A stretch of DNA of 64,000 bases from Rhizomys pruinosus (taxonomy: Eukaryota > Chordata > Mammalia > Rodentia > Spalacidae), in contig VZQC01013830.1 of assembly GCA_009823505.1 (NCBI GenBank), forward strand, positions 561,933 through 625,932, given 5' to 3'. The position numbers and the translations under genes were made by a program. The notes under the pieces were generated by a model. It was not told the DNA's origin, did no database searches, and saw only the letters and a program-made list of their open reading frames with translations. Positions 55,700 to 64,000 of the stretch are shown here, one piece after another; position 1 is the stretch's first letter, and each line of letters starts with the position of its first letter.

Positions 55700-55790
55700 T
55701 ATCACACCCGGGTATGTGGTGCTGGGGATTGAACCCAGGGCTTTGTGCATGTTAGAGTTTCCAACCGAGCGACATCTCCACCTGTTTTGG
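55700..55790 (-). repeat. ID/B4 fragment
   Basis: gtgctggggattgaacccag ... ggctttgtgcatgttagag, the antisense ID-like signature. Confidence 0.55.
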
Positions 55791-55799
55791 TCCTTTTTG

Positions 55800-57210
55800 T
55801 GGTACTGTGCATGTAAGAACTTGGAAGGGCATCTTGTTCTTCCCTCCTGGGGTAGAGGTTTGGTCCTGTCATGTTTCTTTCTTGCAGAGTTGTCTCTTAC
55901 CCATCAGGGTCCCAGTAAGTGCTTGTACTGACCTGCGAGGAATCAGGACCTCCCTTGCCACCCTGCAGCTGGGATCACTGCTCGGAGTGTGGTTGTGCTC
56001 AGGGAAAACTGGCGCAGCTGGCACCACATAAGTCCCCAGCATGCTGGTCAGCCTCTCCCAGGTCCACCTTCCAATAAAGCAGCCCACTTGGATTCTCTTG
56101 AAAGAAATAAAGAAGACTTTGAACTGTACCACTTAGGGGATGTTTACAGCCTTACATAGTCACTGCAGATTGGATTTGAGTACCACAGAGGTTTGAGGCA
56201 AATGACCAAGCTGCCTGAGTGACTTGGATGACAGCTTTAATGAATCACCTAGCTAGTTCCAGGTTTTTAATCCTGAGGATGCTTTAGTGTAGCATGAGGT
56301 AGATTTGGTTTGGATCTTGGGTCCTGTGGGGCCCGATATGCCATTTGGCTGAGCAATAGGGAGCAAGCTTTTGCCTGATAACCTGCAAAGGCTGGGGTTT
56401 GGGCTTGCCTTTGCTTGCTGATGGACAGTCGACTTCTGCAGCCCCCTTTGGGAGTTTCAGTAGAAAGTGTCACATTCCTGTCACTTCGAAAAGAGCACAC
56501 CTTGGCTTCGGGAACCAAGTGGCGCCTCTGCTGGCTTGCATACACAAGGGTTTTGTAGAAAGTGCACTGTAAACTTCCCCTGCACCCCCATCCTCGCCTC
56601 AAGCCCACTAATTGCTACTATATAAGACCCTAACCTCCTGCAAATAAATGAGTTATTCGAGTTATTCGGTCTCTTGAAACTGGCACCCAGAACATTCTTT
56701 GATCTGTTCCGGCTCACTCTGAATTCTTTCCCTCCCCCTCCGTTTGTGTCTTGGTGCGAAAACCAGCCAAATGCAAGCTGAGAACGGTGGCCAGCCCATG
56801 GAGACACGGAGGACCCCACAGGGTCCCCTCCAAAGATTTCTGTATTGGAAGATGGGTCCTTGTGTGGTGGTGTTAGGAAGTGGTGGTCTAGTCGGGGGGA
56901 CCTCAAATTGAGGGTGTTCTTGAAAGTGCTCTTATGGGGGTCCTTGTTAATTTTCATAAAGCCTGTCATAAAAGCCTCCACCTGACTCCACCCAGATCTC
57001 TGCCTGATTCACAACAGTGAACACTTTCTCCTGAATGTGTTCCTATCATAATGTGACACCGTCTGCCACACTCACTAGAGGTCAAATTGGGCCATCTGAT
57101 CTCAAATCTGGAGCCTTCCAGCCTGGGAGCTAAATAACCTTTTTTTCTCCTTAAGTAGTATGCTTTGGGTATTTCATGACAGTGCTGAAAAGCTGCCTAG
57201 TACAGAGGGC
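55800..57210. other. GSTO2-ITPRIP spacer
   Basis: Single-copy sequence without recognised exon. The 166-codon minus frame (56981-56481) has no recognised motif. Confidence 0.4.
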
Positions 57211-57218
57211 TGGGGCTG

Positions 57219-57250
57219 TGTGTGTGTGTGTGCGCGCGCGTGCGCACACA
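57219..57250 (+). repeat. (TG)n(CG)n tract
   Basis: TG run passing into CGCGCGTGCGCACACA, fully alternating purine-pyrimidine. Confidence 0.92.
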
Positions 57251-57289
57251 AGAGGACAACCTTGAACACCTTTCCTTAGAAACTGCCTA

Positions 57290-57508
57290 CCTTATTTTTT
57301 GAGACTGGGTCTCTTATTGGGCCAGAGGTTCCCAATGAAGCTAGGCTGGCCGGCCAGAGAGCCCTAAGGATCCACCAGTTTCTGCCCAGTCTTGAGGCAG
57401 AAATGGGCAGCACTGGAACCTGGGTTTTCACATGGGCTCTGGGGATCAAATTCATGTCCATGGGTTGGTATGCTAAGCTGTCTACTGAGCTCCCTCCCTA
57501 GGCCCTGG
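57290..57508 (-). mobile_element. B3/RSINE-like element
   Basis: gagactgggtctcttattgg ... ggctctggggatcaaattca ... tctactgagctccctcccta. Confidence 0.55.
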
Positions 57509-57907
57509 GCTGGGGCTTTTGAGGATGTGTTGTCCTCCTCTAACCTAACCAATCTGCTGGCCTTCCCCAGCTCACCCTTGTCAACAGGTGCAGCAGATAC
57601 AGTTCTGGTCCTAATGTAGAACCAGAAGGCAGATGGTGTGTGTCCAGCACCGTTGAGAGGAAAAGCAAGTCCTCAGCAGAATGGGCAGGTGTGGCCTTCA
57701 TGGAAAAGGACCTGTGTGCCCCAGGACTAGAGCTCCAGTGTCCAGACAGACTCTTCAAACACCAAAAGCTTCTCTTTCTTTCCGGTACCTCCAATAAAAT
57801 TTTGTGTTGGAATTTGCCCTGCAGCCAGTTTTCAAAAGCCTTCCAGAAACTCTGCAGGTGATGCACATGGTATCTTAGAGGCAGAAATAGTCCATTTCAC
57901 TATTTTT

Positions 57908-58157
57908 TAAATATTTTTTAAAAATTTTATTTATTTTGTATGTGTATGAATGTACTGTCTGCATGTAGTTTTGTGCACCCGTCTTGTGCAATGCCTTGGA
58001 GGTCAGAAGAGGGCGTCGGATTCCCTTGGAACTGGAGTCCTCCTGGAATTGGAGTTACAGACGGTTCTCAGCCTCCATGTGGGTGCTGGGGATCGAACCC
58101 GGGTCCTCTGCAAGAGCAGTCGGTGCTCTTAACCGCTAGGTCATCTCTCCAGCCCCC
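57908..58157 (-). mobile_element. B2 SINE with internal duplication
   Basis: Target-site duplication ccatttcactattttt at 57892-57907 and 58158-58173. Confidence 0.95.
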
Positions 58158-58204
58158 CCATTTCACTATTTTTAAAAGTTTCCTGAAAGCACAAGAATAA
58201 AAGG

Positions 58205-58392
58205 GGAGTGCGAGGCGTGGTGGCACATGCTTTTGATCTTAGTGTTTAATCCTAGCACTCAGGAGGCAGAGGAAGGTGGATCTCTGTGAGTTCGAGGCCA
58301 GCCTGGTCTACATAGTGAGCTCCAGGCCAGCTGAGACCCTGCCTGAAAAAGAAACAAAACAAAACAAAACAAAACAAAACAAAACAAAACAC
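58205..58392 (+). mobile_element. B1 SINE with (AAAAC)n tail
   Basis: Sense B1 (gcgaggcgtggtggcacatg) with a short internal insertion (ttgatcttagtgtttaatcc) and an expanded CAAAA tail. Confidence 0.9.
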
Positions 58393-58399
58393 CACCCTA

Positions 58400-60468
58400 A
58401 TCCCCAACTCTGCCTTGGGAGCCTAAACTATTTCCTGAAATTAAAAACAACACTGTAACAGTTTCCTTTTCTTACAAGAATTTAATTCTTCCTTTAATAT
58501 AAATAAGGCAGCATGAAAGCCCAAAGCCCACTGCTTAGGAAGCAGTACTGGTTTACAACAGTTCCCACCAAATGCCTCATAAACAAAGCCAGGGGCATTC
58601 TCCCAGTGAACTTTTTCTCCTGGAAGTGAAAGGGAAGCCAAGAGTGCTCCAGGCTTGGTCTTAGCTTCCTGAGGCTTGTTCCTGGTTGCTAGGCTTTCTT
58701 GGAAGCACACAGGGATAAGGATGAACAGGGAAAAGACGCGGATGACAATAAATAAAGATATCTGCCCAATGGACTAGGTGGGGGAGGGGTTGCTGTCTCA
58801 GCCATACCCGTGCAGACTCATTTACTGGGTCTCAGTTGCCACTCTGAGGCTGGGGAGGGGCAGACCACTCATGCCTAGTCCGACTTCTGTTCGCATGGAC
58901 GCTTCCCATCGTCTCTGGCTGTCCTGCACCGTGCAGGACATGAATCAACCATTTTGGCTAAATGGTCTATTTTTAGGAGTGTTCTGAGGCCATGTGTAGG
59001 GCTAGGGGAAGCGTGGGCAGCATCCCAGGGGTGTGGCATTGCTGCCTGCAAGGCCTGTCTCCTTAAACACTGGAGGGAGGACAGGTCCCTCCCACCTGGC
59101 CCGGCCTCGATTCCTCCTTGGTCCTCTGCAAAGGTTACTGAAGAGATGCTTGGAGGAAATCTCAAACGACCAGTGAAGTGTAACTGGAGAAGAGGCTGCC
59201 AATCCTTTGAATTGGGTGTGGAATGTGTCAGAGCTGTAACCTCTGGTTCTGATGCTTTGGGACCTATGGCAGTCCTTTAGTCACCTGGCTGTGTGTACAG
59301 TACTCACACGGAGTTCTCTATGGCAGTCCTTTAGTCACCTGGCTGTGTGTACAGTACTCACACAGAGTTCTGGTGAGCCCAGCCCCTGCCTGTTCGTAGG
59401 TCTGGGTCATCCATGTGGTCAGCAAGGCCCATATGGAAAAGGTGGGCTGTGTGCAGTGAGTGAGTTTCCCTGGAGTGAGGACCTGGGAGGGGCTCTGGGT
59501 CTGTGGCCCAGAGCTGGGTTTTCATAACCTCTCTAGCTTATAGGCCTACCCCTCCCTAGGACTAGGACCCTGAGGATAGATAGCCCACTATGGCAATCTT
59601 TACCCCAGTGCTCTATAACTCTAGAGTGGGCCTGACTGTAAGTCAGACCCCTAGCACCTGGCTCTCTCCCTGCCCTGTTCCCTGTCATTCTCTAGATGAG
59701 CTTCCGCCTTCAGTATCTGTTATCCCCTACCACACTGCTGGCTGCTGAGACCAGCTCTAGAGGACAGGAAGAGGTGAGTGGCTGCTGACCCAGCACCCAT
59801 TGTGGTAAATGGCACCCGTGGTGCTTGGGACTTGGCACACTGGTAGAGGGGCAGGGGCAGAGGCTACATCTGAGTGAGGAATGTGCCTGAAAAACTGGCC
59901 CACTTTAAACTCTCCACCACAAAGTGCCCATTTCTGTGTAATAGACACGTTGGCCACTTGGGGTCTTGCACCTCTATTTTTATGCATGATGTCGCTCAAA
60001 GGCTGTGGATTCCCACTTCTGTCCTTATTCATGGTTTGGCTGCAGGTGGCTGGGGCCAAGAGTTCCTGGAATGGAGATGCTGACTTTTAATCTGGTTCCT
60101 GGTAGCATTCTAGCTGATCCTGTGGATGAGAGGCACAGACCGGACCAGGATGCAGAAATCAGTGCTTGCATTCTCTCCACTCAGTATCCAGAGACTGTTC
60201 TCTTAGCATCTCTGTCATTCATCATGATCCAGACTTTAGCTGCAAAGGATCGGCCCCGAACCCCAACAGCAGCTTTACCAACAAGCCCCCTGGCAGAAAG
60301 GAAAATCAGTGCCCAGCTGGAATTCTGTTTCCTTTACTCTGCAGGACCTGGCTTCCTAGCAAGCTGAACCTCAGCACCCTTCCAGGCCTGCCGTTTCCTG
60401 CACCAGGTTGTAGAGCCCCGGTAAGGTAGATGTGGGATGCTCTCCCTCCTGGCCTTCAAAATCTCACT
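58400..60468 (-). other. ITPRIP: ITPRIP 3' UTR, extent uncertain
   Basis: Single-copy sequence lacking SINEs follows the ITPRIP stop for about 2 kb leftwards, consistent with a long 3' UTR. Minus-strand ATTAAA variants occur at about 60086-60091 and 58478-58499; I saw no clean AATAAA on the minus strand here. It contains a 54-bp direct duplication (59264-59371). The boundary at 58400 is only where clear SINE sequence begins. Confidence 0.4.
59264..59371 (+). repeat. 54-bp direct duplication
   Basis: ctatggcagtcctttagtca begins at 59264 and again at 59318; the copies differ by one base (cacacggag / cacacagag). Confidence 0.96.
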
Positions 60469-62139
60469 CTACAAGGCAACGGCTTTTGGGGGCGGGCTGG
60501 TATGGTCTGAGGGGACATGGAGGGAATACTCAATGATGAGTGTTGGGGCATTCTTGAGCATCTCGTAGAAGGAGTCCACCGTGCTTCGGTGCAGGGTCCG
60601 CTGTAGGACGAAGGACCGGAAGAGGTTGAGAGGCTCCGCCCTGCGCACGGCCTCGGGGAGTCCCATGGCTTCAGGCACCTTACGGTTGCCCACGAAGAAG
60701 TGATGGAGCTTCTTCTCCAGCAGGCACTTCTCCAGGAAGCAGAGCAGCTCCTGCAGGCGAACATCCAGGTGGGCAGCTTTCCAGTCTGCGGCAGGTCGGG
60801 ACAGCAGGAGGTGCAGCAGGGCGGTCTTCAGGTGGTAACTGCTCAGCCCACTGGGGCCTGTCAGACGGCTCTGCTTAGAAAGCAGGAAGGAGGCGATCTG
60901 CAAACAGCTGAGGTGGCAGGCACCCTCAGGCAGGGCCTTGGTTGTCATCCGGAGGAACTGTCGCTCATAGACAGCAAAGGACAGGAGCCAGTCAGTGCTA
61001 GAGATGGAGGTTCCCCCAAAGGGCTCCCTGGGAAGGTGCGAGACGAAGTAGAGGTCTGTGTCACTGCACTGGATCACAGGAGTCAAGATGAAGGGCATGA
61101 ACTTCCCGGAGCGGAACTTGATTTTGAGAGACCCTGGGGTATCCAGCTGGCCAAAGGCGAGGTCAAACTCATACTTGTGGGCAATGCGGTGCCAGGCTTT
61201 GGTAAGCGAAGTCTGGAACCATTTCATGACCTGCATGACATCGAGGTATGGGGACTCACTGGAGCACAGCAGATCCTCCAGCTTGATGCCCCCGCCACCG
61301 CTGGACCGCATCCCATGGTTCTTGCCATGGAGGAGACACAGCATATCTTCCCCGAGCTTGGTCTTGCCACAGATACAGCCCAGAGGGTCCCCATCAGCCA
61401 GGGCCACCTTGATCTGGCCGTACCCTTGGCGATCCAGGGGCACTGAACGGCTGCAGCACCAGAGCTCCGGGTGGAAGCGGTACGGCTCGGGAAGTGTGAA
61501 CGGTACGTACAGGTGGCACAGCAGTGGCCTGTCCACTTGCCAGTTCTCGTACATGCTGCCCACGCCAATGAAGTCCTCCATCTCCATGTCAGTGTCCCTG
61601 TTGCAGAGGCTCCTCAGAGCTTCTAGCAGGTCATCAACGAAGCCTTCCACAAACTCCCGTGTGCGCGAGGCATCGGCTGTGGCGGTTCGGATACAACGTT
61701 CGTAAAAGTGGGCCAGACTGGCCTTATTGGGCAGAGTGAGGCCCTGCAGCGGAGTGCCCCCCAGCCCAGGCAGCTCATCCTCATCGTCGCCCAGGCATTC
61801 CGGCAAAGGCCCATCCTGGTGGTCCTGCCGCCATACCTCGATGATCAGGAAAAGAGCCATGCAGAGCGTGCTCCACAGATCCCAGGCCGTGTGGGCCTCC
61901 AGAGGCTGCGGGCCCTCCTCCGCCCCCTGCTGCAGGGCCTCCTTCTCAGCCACCAGCCGGGACACCTCCTCCTCCAGCCGCAGCTGCTCCAGCTGCAGCT
62001 TTTCATGGTGCTCCTGCATCTTGCGGATGATCTCCTCCTCGTTCTCGGGCACCGTGGCGTTCTCCCGTGGGAACAGCAGCGGATGGTTAATGATGGCTGT
62101 TACCACCACCAGACACACCCGGAAGAGCCCCATGGCCAT
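60469..62139 (-). CDS. ITPRIP: Inositol 1,4,5-trisphosphate receptor-interacting protein (DANGER), single coding exon
   Basis: 556 residues read from ATG at 62139 to the stop at 60469. The open frame extends to 62172, but the 11 extra N-terminal codons lie across a splice acceptor (ctgtttccag, exon from 62152), so the MAMGLFRVCL start is chosen; its context gccATGG is strong. ITPRIP binds IP3 receptors and modulates calcium release (known for the family). Order of features: a hydrophobic N-terminal segment (about 4-23), a sequon at Asn27, an acidic/charged coiled coil (about 33-75), a transmembrane-like helix (about 85-103, TAWDLWSTLCMALFLIIEVW), an acidic linker, then a Mab-21-type nucleotidyltransferase-fold domain with the GSMYENW signature near 194-200. 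The C-terminal half is leucine-rich helical (LSCLQIASFLLSKQSRLTGP). A Gly-rich stretch near residues 279-285 (RSSGGGGIK) is not in the human protein as I recall it. Human length is 547. Confidence 0.96.
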   Translation of the reverse strand: MAMGLFRVCLVVVTAIINHPLLFPRENATVPENEEEIIRKMQEHHEKLQLEQLRLEEEVSRLVAEKEALQQGAEEGPQPLEAHTAWDLWSTLCMALFLIIEVWRQDHQDGPLPECLGDDEDELPGLGGTPLQGLTLPNKASLAHFYERCIRTATADASRTREFVEGFVDDLLEALRSLCNRDTDMEMEDFIGVGSMYENWQVDRPLLCHLYVPFTLPEPYRFHPELWCCSRSVPLDRQGYGQIKVALADGDPLGCICGKTKLGEDMLCLLHGKNHGMRSSGGGGIKLEDLLCSSESPYLDVMQVMKWFQTSLTKAWHRIAHKYEFDLAFGQLDTPGSLKIKFRSGKFMPFILTPVIQCSDTDLYFVSHLPREPFGGTSISSTDWLLSFAVYERQFLRMTTKALPEGACHLSCLQIASFLLSKQSRLTGPSGLSSYHLKTALLHLLLSRPAADWKAAHLDVRLQELLCFLEKCLLEKKLHHFFVGNRKVPEAMGLPEAVRRAEPLNLFRSFVLQRTLHRSTVDSFYEMLKNAPTLIIEYSLHVPSDHTSPPPKAVAL

Positions 62140-62152
62140 GGCCGCAGTGTTC
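62140..62152 (-). other. ITPRIP: ITPRIP 5' UTR piece of the coding exon and acceptor
   Basis: On the minus strand the pyrimidine-rich ctctctgtttccag precedes GAACACTGCGGCC and then the ATG. Acceptor at 62153/62152. The upstream non-coding exon must lie beyond 64000. Confidence 0.8.
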
Positions 62153-62792
62153 CTGGAAACAGAGAGACGCATAGGTCATCCTACGGTTCCTTCAGTGGGA
62201 CCAGCCTCTGCTACACAGAGGCCTGGTTCTTCTCCCCCACAGCCCAGCTGTCCCCTGCCGTAGTGTCCCATGCTCCAGTCCAGCCTTTGAGAGTTAAGGG
62301 TTATACATGTCACGGACGTCTCGTCTGCCAGAACATTCCTCTTGATGAAGACAGTACCCCACAAATCCTGAGGGCCAACCTTCTCTCTTCCTGGTCCTTG
62401 TGGCTGGGGTGGATATAAACCCACATTTCAGCAAAGAACCCAGGCTCAAGACAATGAGACTATCCGCAGTGATGAATATATGACATTTTGAGCCAAAGGA
62501 GAGACACACCCTGCTGTCTGATCACAGGGTTGCATGTGCAGTATGTGCTGCTCTTTAACCCCGAGGGGGACCTGCCTGGGGAAAGCCACCAACATAGAGG
62601 AAAGCACACTCTGGACCCAGCCGTGCAGGAAGCCATTACTTCTGGGCTTTTGTAGTCATATGAGTCAGAAAAGAATTACTTTAACTTGAGTTATTTTCTA
62701 CCATTCCAAAAAAAATTTACTAGGATTCAATCAAAACATTGCCTTCTACCTGCCCTGAATTCCATCTGGTGATATGTCTTCCTACAGTGCAG

Positions 62793-62960
62793 TAAAGCCT
62801 AGTGGTTAAGAGCAAGAGGCTCCAAAGCTAGGCCTGACGCTGAATAGCTCTGTGACTCTAGCTAGGCATGTTAACTCACATTTCTGAGCCTAGGTTTCCT
62901 GGTACAAAAGGAATGCGACAGTATCCCCACAGGGTCACGGGACTGATGTCACTGGCTTCT
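62793..62960 (+). repeat. MIR
   Basis: agtaaagcctagtggttaag, agctctgtgactctagctag, gagcctaggtttcctggtac: clear MIR 5' half and core. Confidence 0.8.
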
Positions 62961-63124
62961 TTGCATAAGGCATTTGAACTCTCATCTCTTAGCCCCTCCC
63001 CACAAGACAAATGGAGTTTTAGGCTTTATATAACTTTTGGGAGAAAGGCTAACCCTTTTAACTTTTGCAAATAATAGTGTCATATGCAAAACACTGGCTG
63101 AAGTATCTTGTTGAAACCAAAATT

Positions 63125-63285
63125 CAGGGGCTGGAGAGTGGGCTCAGCAGTTAGGAGCACTGGCTGCTCTTGCAGAAGACCCAGGTCTGAGTCCCAGGAT
63201 CCACATGGCTGCTAATAACCATATAACTCCATTTCCAGGGGACTCTAACACCTTCTGACCTCCATGGGTATTGCATGACATGGGT
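63125..63285 (+). mobile_element. Old B2 SINE
   Basis: ggggctggagagtgggctca ... ctctaacaccttctgacctc. Confidence 0.85.
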
Positions 63286-63289
63286 GTTG

Positions 63290-63418
63290 TGGCTCATGCA
63301 CTTAGGAGACTAAGGCTAGAGGACTGCCACACATTTGAGGTTAACCTAGACCGTACAGTAGGTTCTAGGCCAGTCTGGGCTACAGAGTGAGACCCAGCTC
63401 AGAACAAGCAAAACAAGA
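63290..63418 (+). mobile_element. Old B1 SINE
   Basis: cttaggagactaaggctaga ... ggctacagagtgagacccag. Confidence 0.7.
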
Positions 63419-63576
63419 GGGGCTGAAGGAACGGTTTAGCAGGTAAGAATGCTCCTTGCTCTTGCATAGGACCAAGTACCGGCATCAGGCAGCTCACAAC
63501 AGCCTGTTGTAACTCCAGCTTCAGGAATCTGACACCCTCTGAGGGTGCCTGCATACATGTACACATGTGCATGTGT

Positions 63577-63615
<39 letters not shown>
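63419..63615 (+). mobile_element. B2 SINE with (CA)n tail
   Basis: ggggctgaaggaacggttta head; (CA)n at 63579-63611. Confidence 0.82.
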
Positions 63616-63618
<3 letters not shown>

Positions 63619-64000
63619 AACAAAACAAAATGAACAGAAAGCTAAATGCAGAATCCCAGCCACGTTCCCGACACACTTCATTGGAATCTCTAGTTTAAAG
63701 CCATCCACATTAAAGTCAGGAATGCTGTCCTACAGTAAGCAGTCTCATCAACACTACCTATGATTTCATTTTCCAAAGCTTCAGTTACCTAGAGCTTGAA
63801 GTTGTAGCCATTCTGAGTAATGCACTGAAACCTCATGCTGCTCTACTGTTTGCTGGGATATGGCTCATTCATCTGTCCAGCATACCTGCCTGCTATGTGC
63901 TACCCACCCATTAGCAACTAGTAGCCACCGTGGTTATCAGATTGACCGTCTCATGGCATCACAGTGCTGCTGTGGTTAAGTAACCCTTATTTTACTTAAT

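Larger units (their letters stand above)
62153..64000 (-). other. ITPRIP: ITPRIP intron upstream of the coding exon
   Basis: No coding signal. It holds a MIR, degraded B2/B1 sequence and a CA microsatellite. The ITPRIP promoter is not in the window. Confidence 0.7.

Noticed and set aside
56481..56981. 166-codon minus frame
   Set aside because: No recognised motif, no splice or promoter support.
62140..62172. Longer ITPRIP start (MRLSVSRNTAA prefix)
   Set aside because: These codons cross a good splice acceptor (ctgtttccag); only 62152 downwards is exon.
60700..62263. Long plus-strand frames (248, 215, 236 and 178 codons) opposite ITPRIP
   Set aside because: Antisense shadows of a GC-rich coding exon; no recognised domain.

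Overview
The window is rodent nuclear DNA. It is dense in B1 (7SL-derived) and B2 (tRNA-derived) SINEs, with older MIR copies, antisense L1 pieces, one retroviral-type LTR and many microsatellites. The B1 3' half reads 'gctggggctacagggaga' and several B2 copies carry an internal 17-base duplication. I do not associate either with house mouse consensus, so I infer a muroid rodent other than Mus; the species cannot be fixed from sequence alone.

Three protein-coding genes are supported, in the order GSTO1(+), GSTO2(+), ITPRIP(-), which is the known mammalian order for this locus (human 10q25). GSTO1 (8830-22393) and GSTO2 (31274-48290) are tandem omega-class glutathione transferases. Each has six coding exons, with the same intron phases and nearly the same exon lengths. 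Both keep the omega-class catalytic cysteine and the glutathione-binding lysine and Glu-Ser pair. The spliced products are 242 and 248 residues, and every exon-intron boundary has a usable GT/AG pair. ITPRIP (62139-60469, minus) lies in a single large coding exon encoding 556 residues, just after a splice acceptor. Its upstream exon(s) lie beyond the right edge.

Layout. 1-8.1 kb: gene-poor flank with an unexplained AT-rich block, GA-rich repeats, a reverse-oriented LTR with leader-like sequence, and an L1 fragment carrying two B2 insertions at one site. 8.5-22.5 kb: GSTO1 with its GC-rich promoter; introns are full of nested SINEs. 24.1-24.7 kb: a CpG island that most likely is the GSTO2 promoter and non-coding first exon. 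31.2-48.4 kb: GSTO2, with a 10-kb fourth intron holding L1 material with an 89-bp tandem repeat. 48.4-60.4 kb: spacer plus the ITPRIP 3' UTR, with small minisatellites. 60.4-64 kb: ITPRIP coding exon and the start of its upstream intron.

GSTO1 and GSTO2 are cytosolic enzymes of glutathione-dependent thiol transfer, dehydroascorbate reduction and methylated-arsenic reduction. ITPRIP is a membrane-associated Mab-21-type protein tied to IP3-receptor calcium release and is not functionally linked to the GSTs. I found no new enzymatic or defence system. The less ordinary observations concern transposable-element history (nested and chimeric SINEs, a B2 subfamily with an internal duplication) and a weak GSTO1 poly(A) signal close upstream of the GSTO2 promoter.
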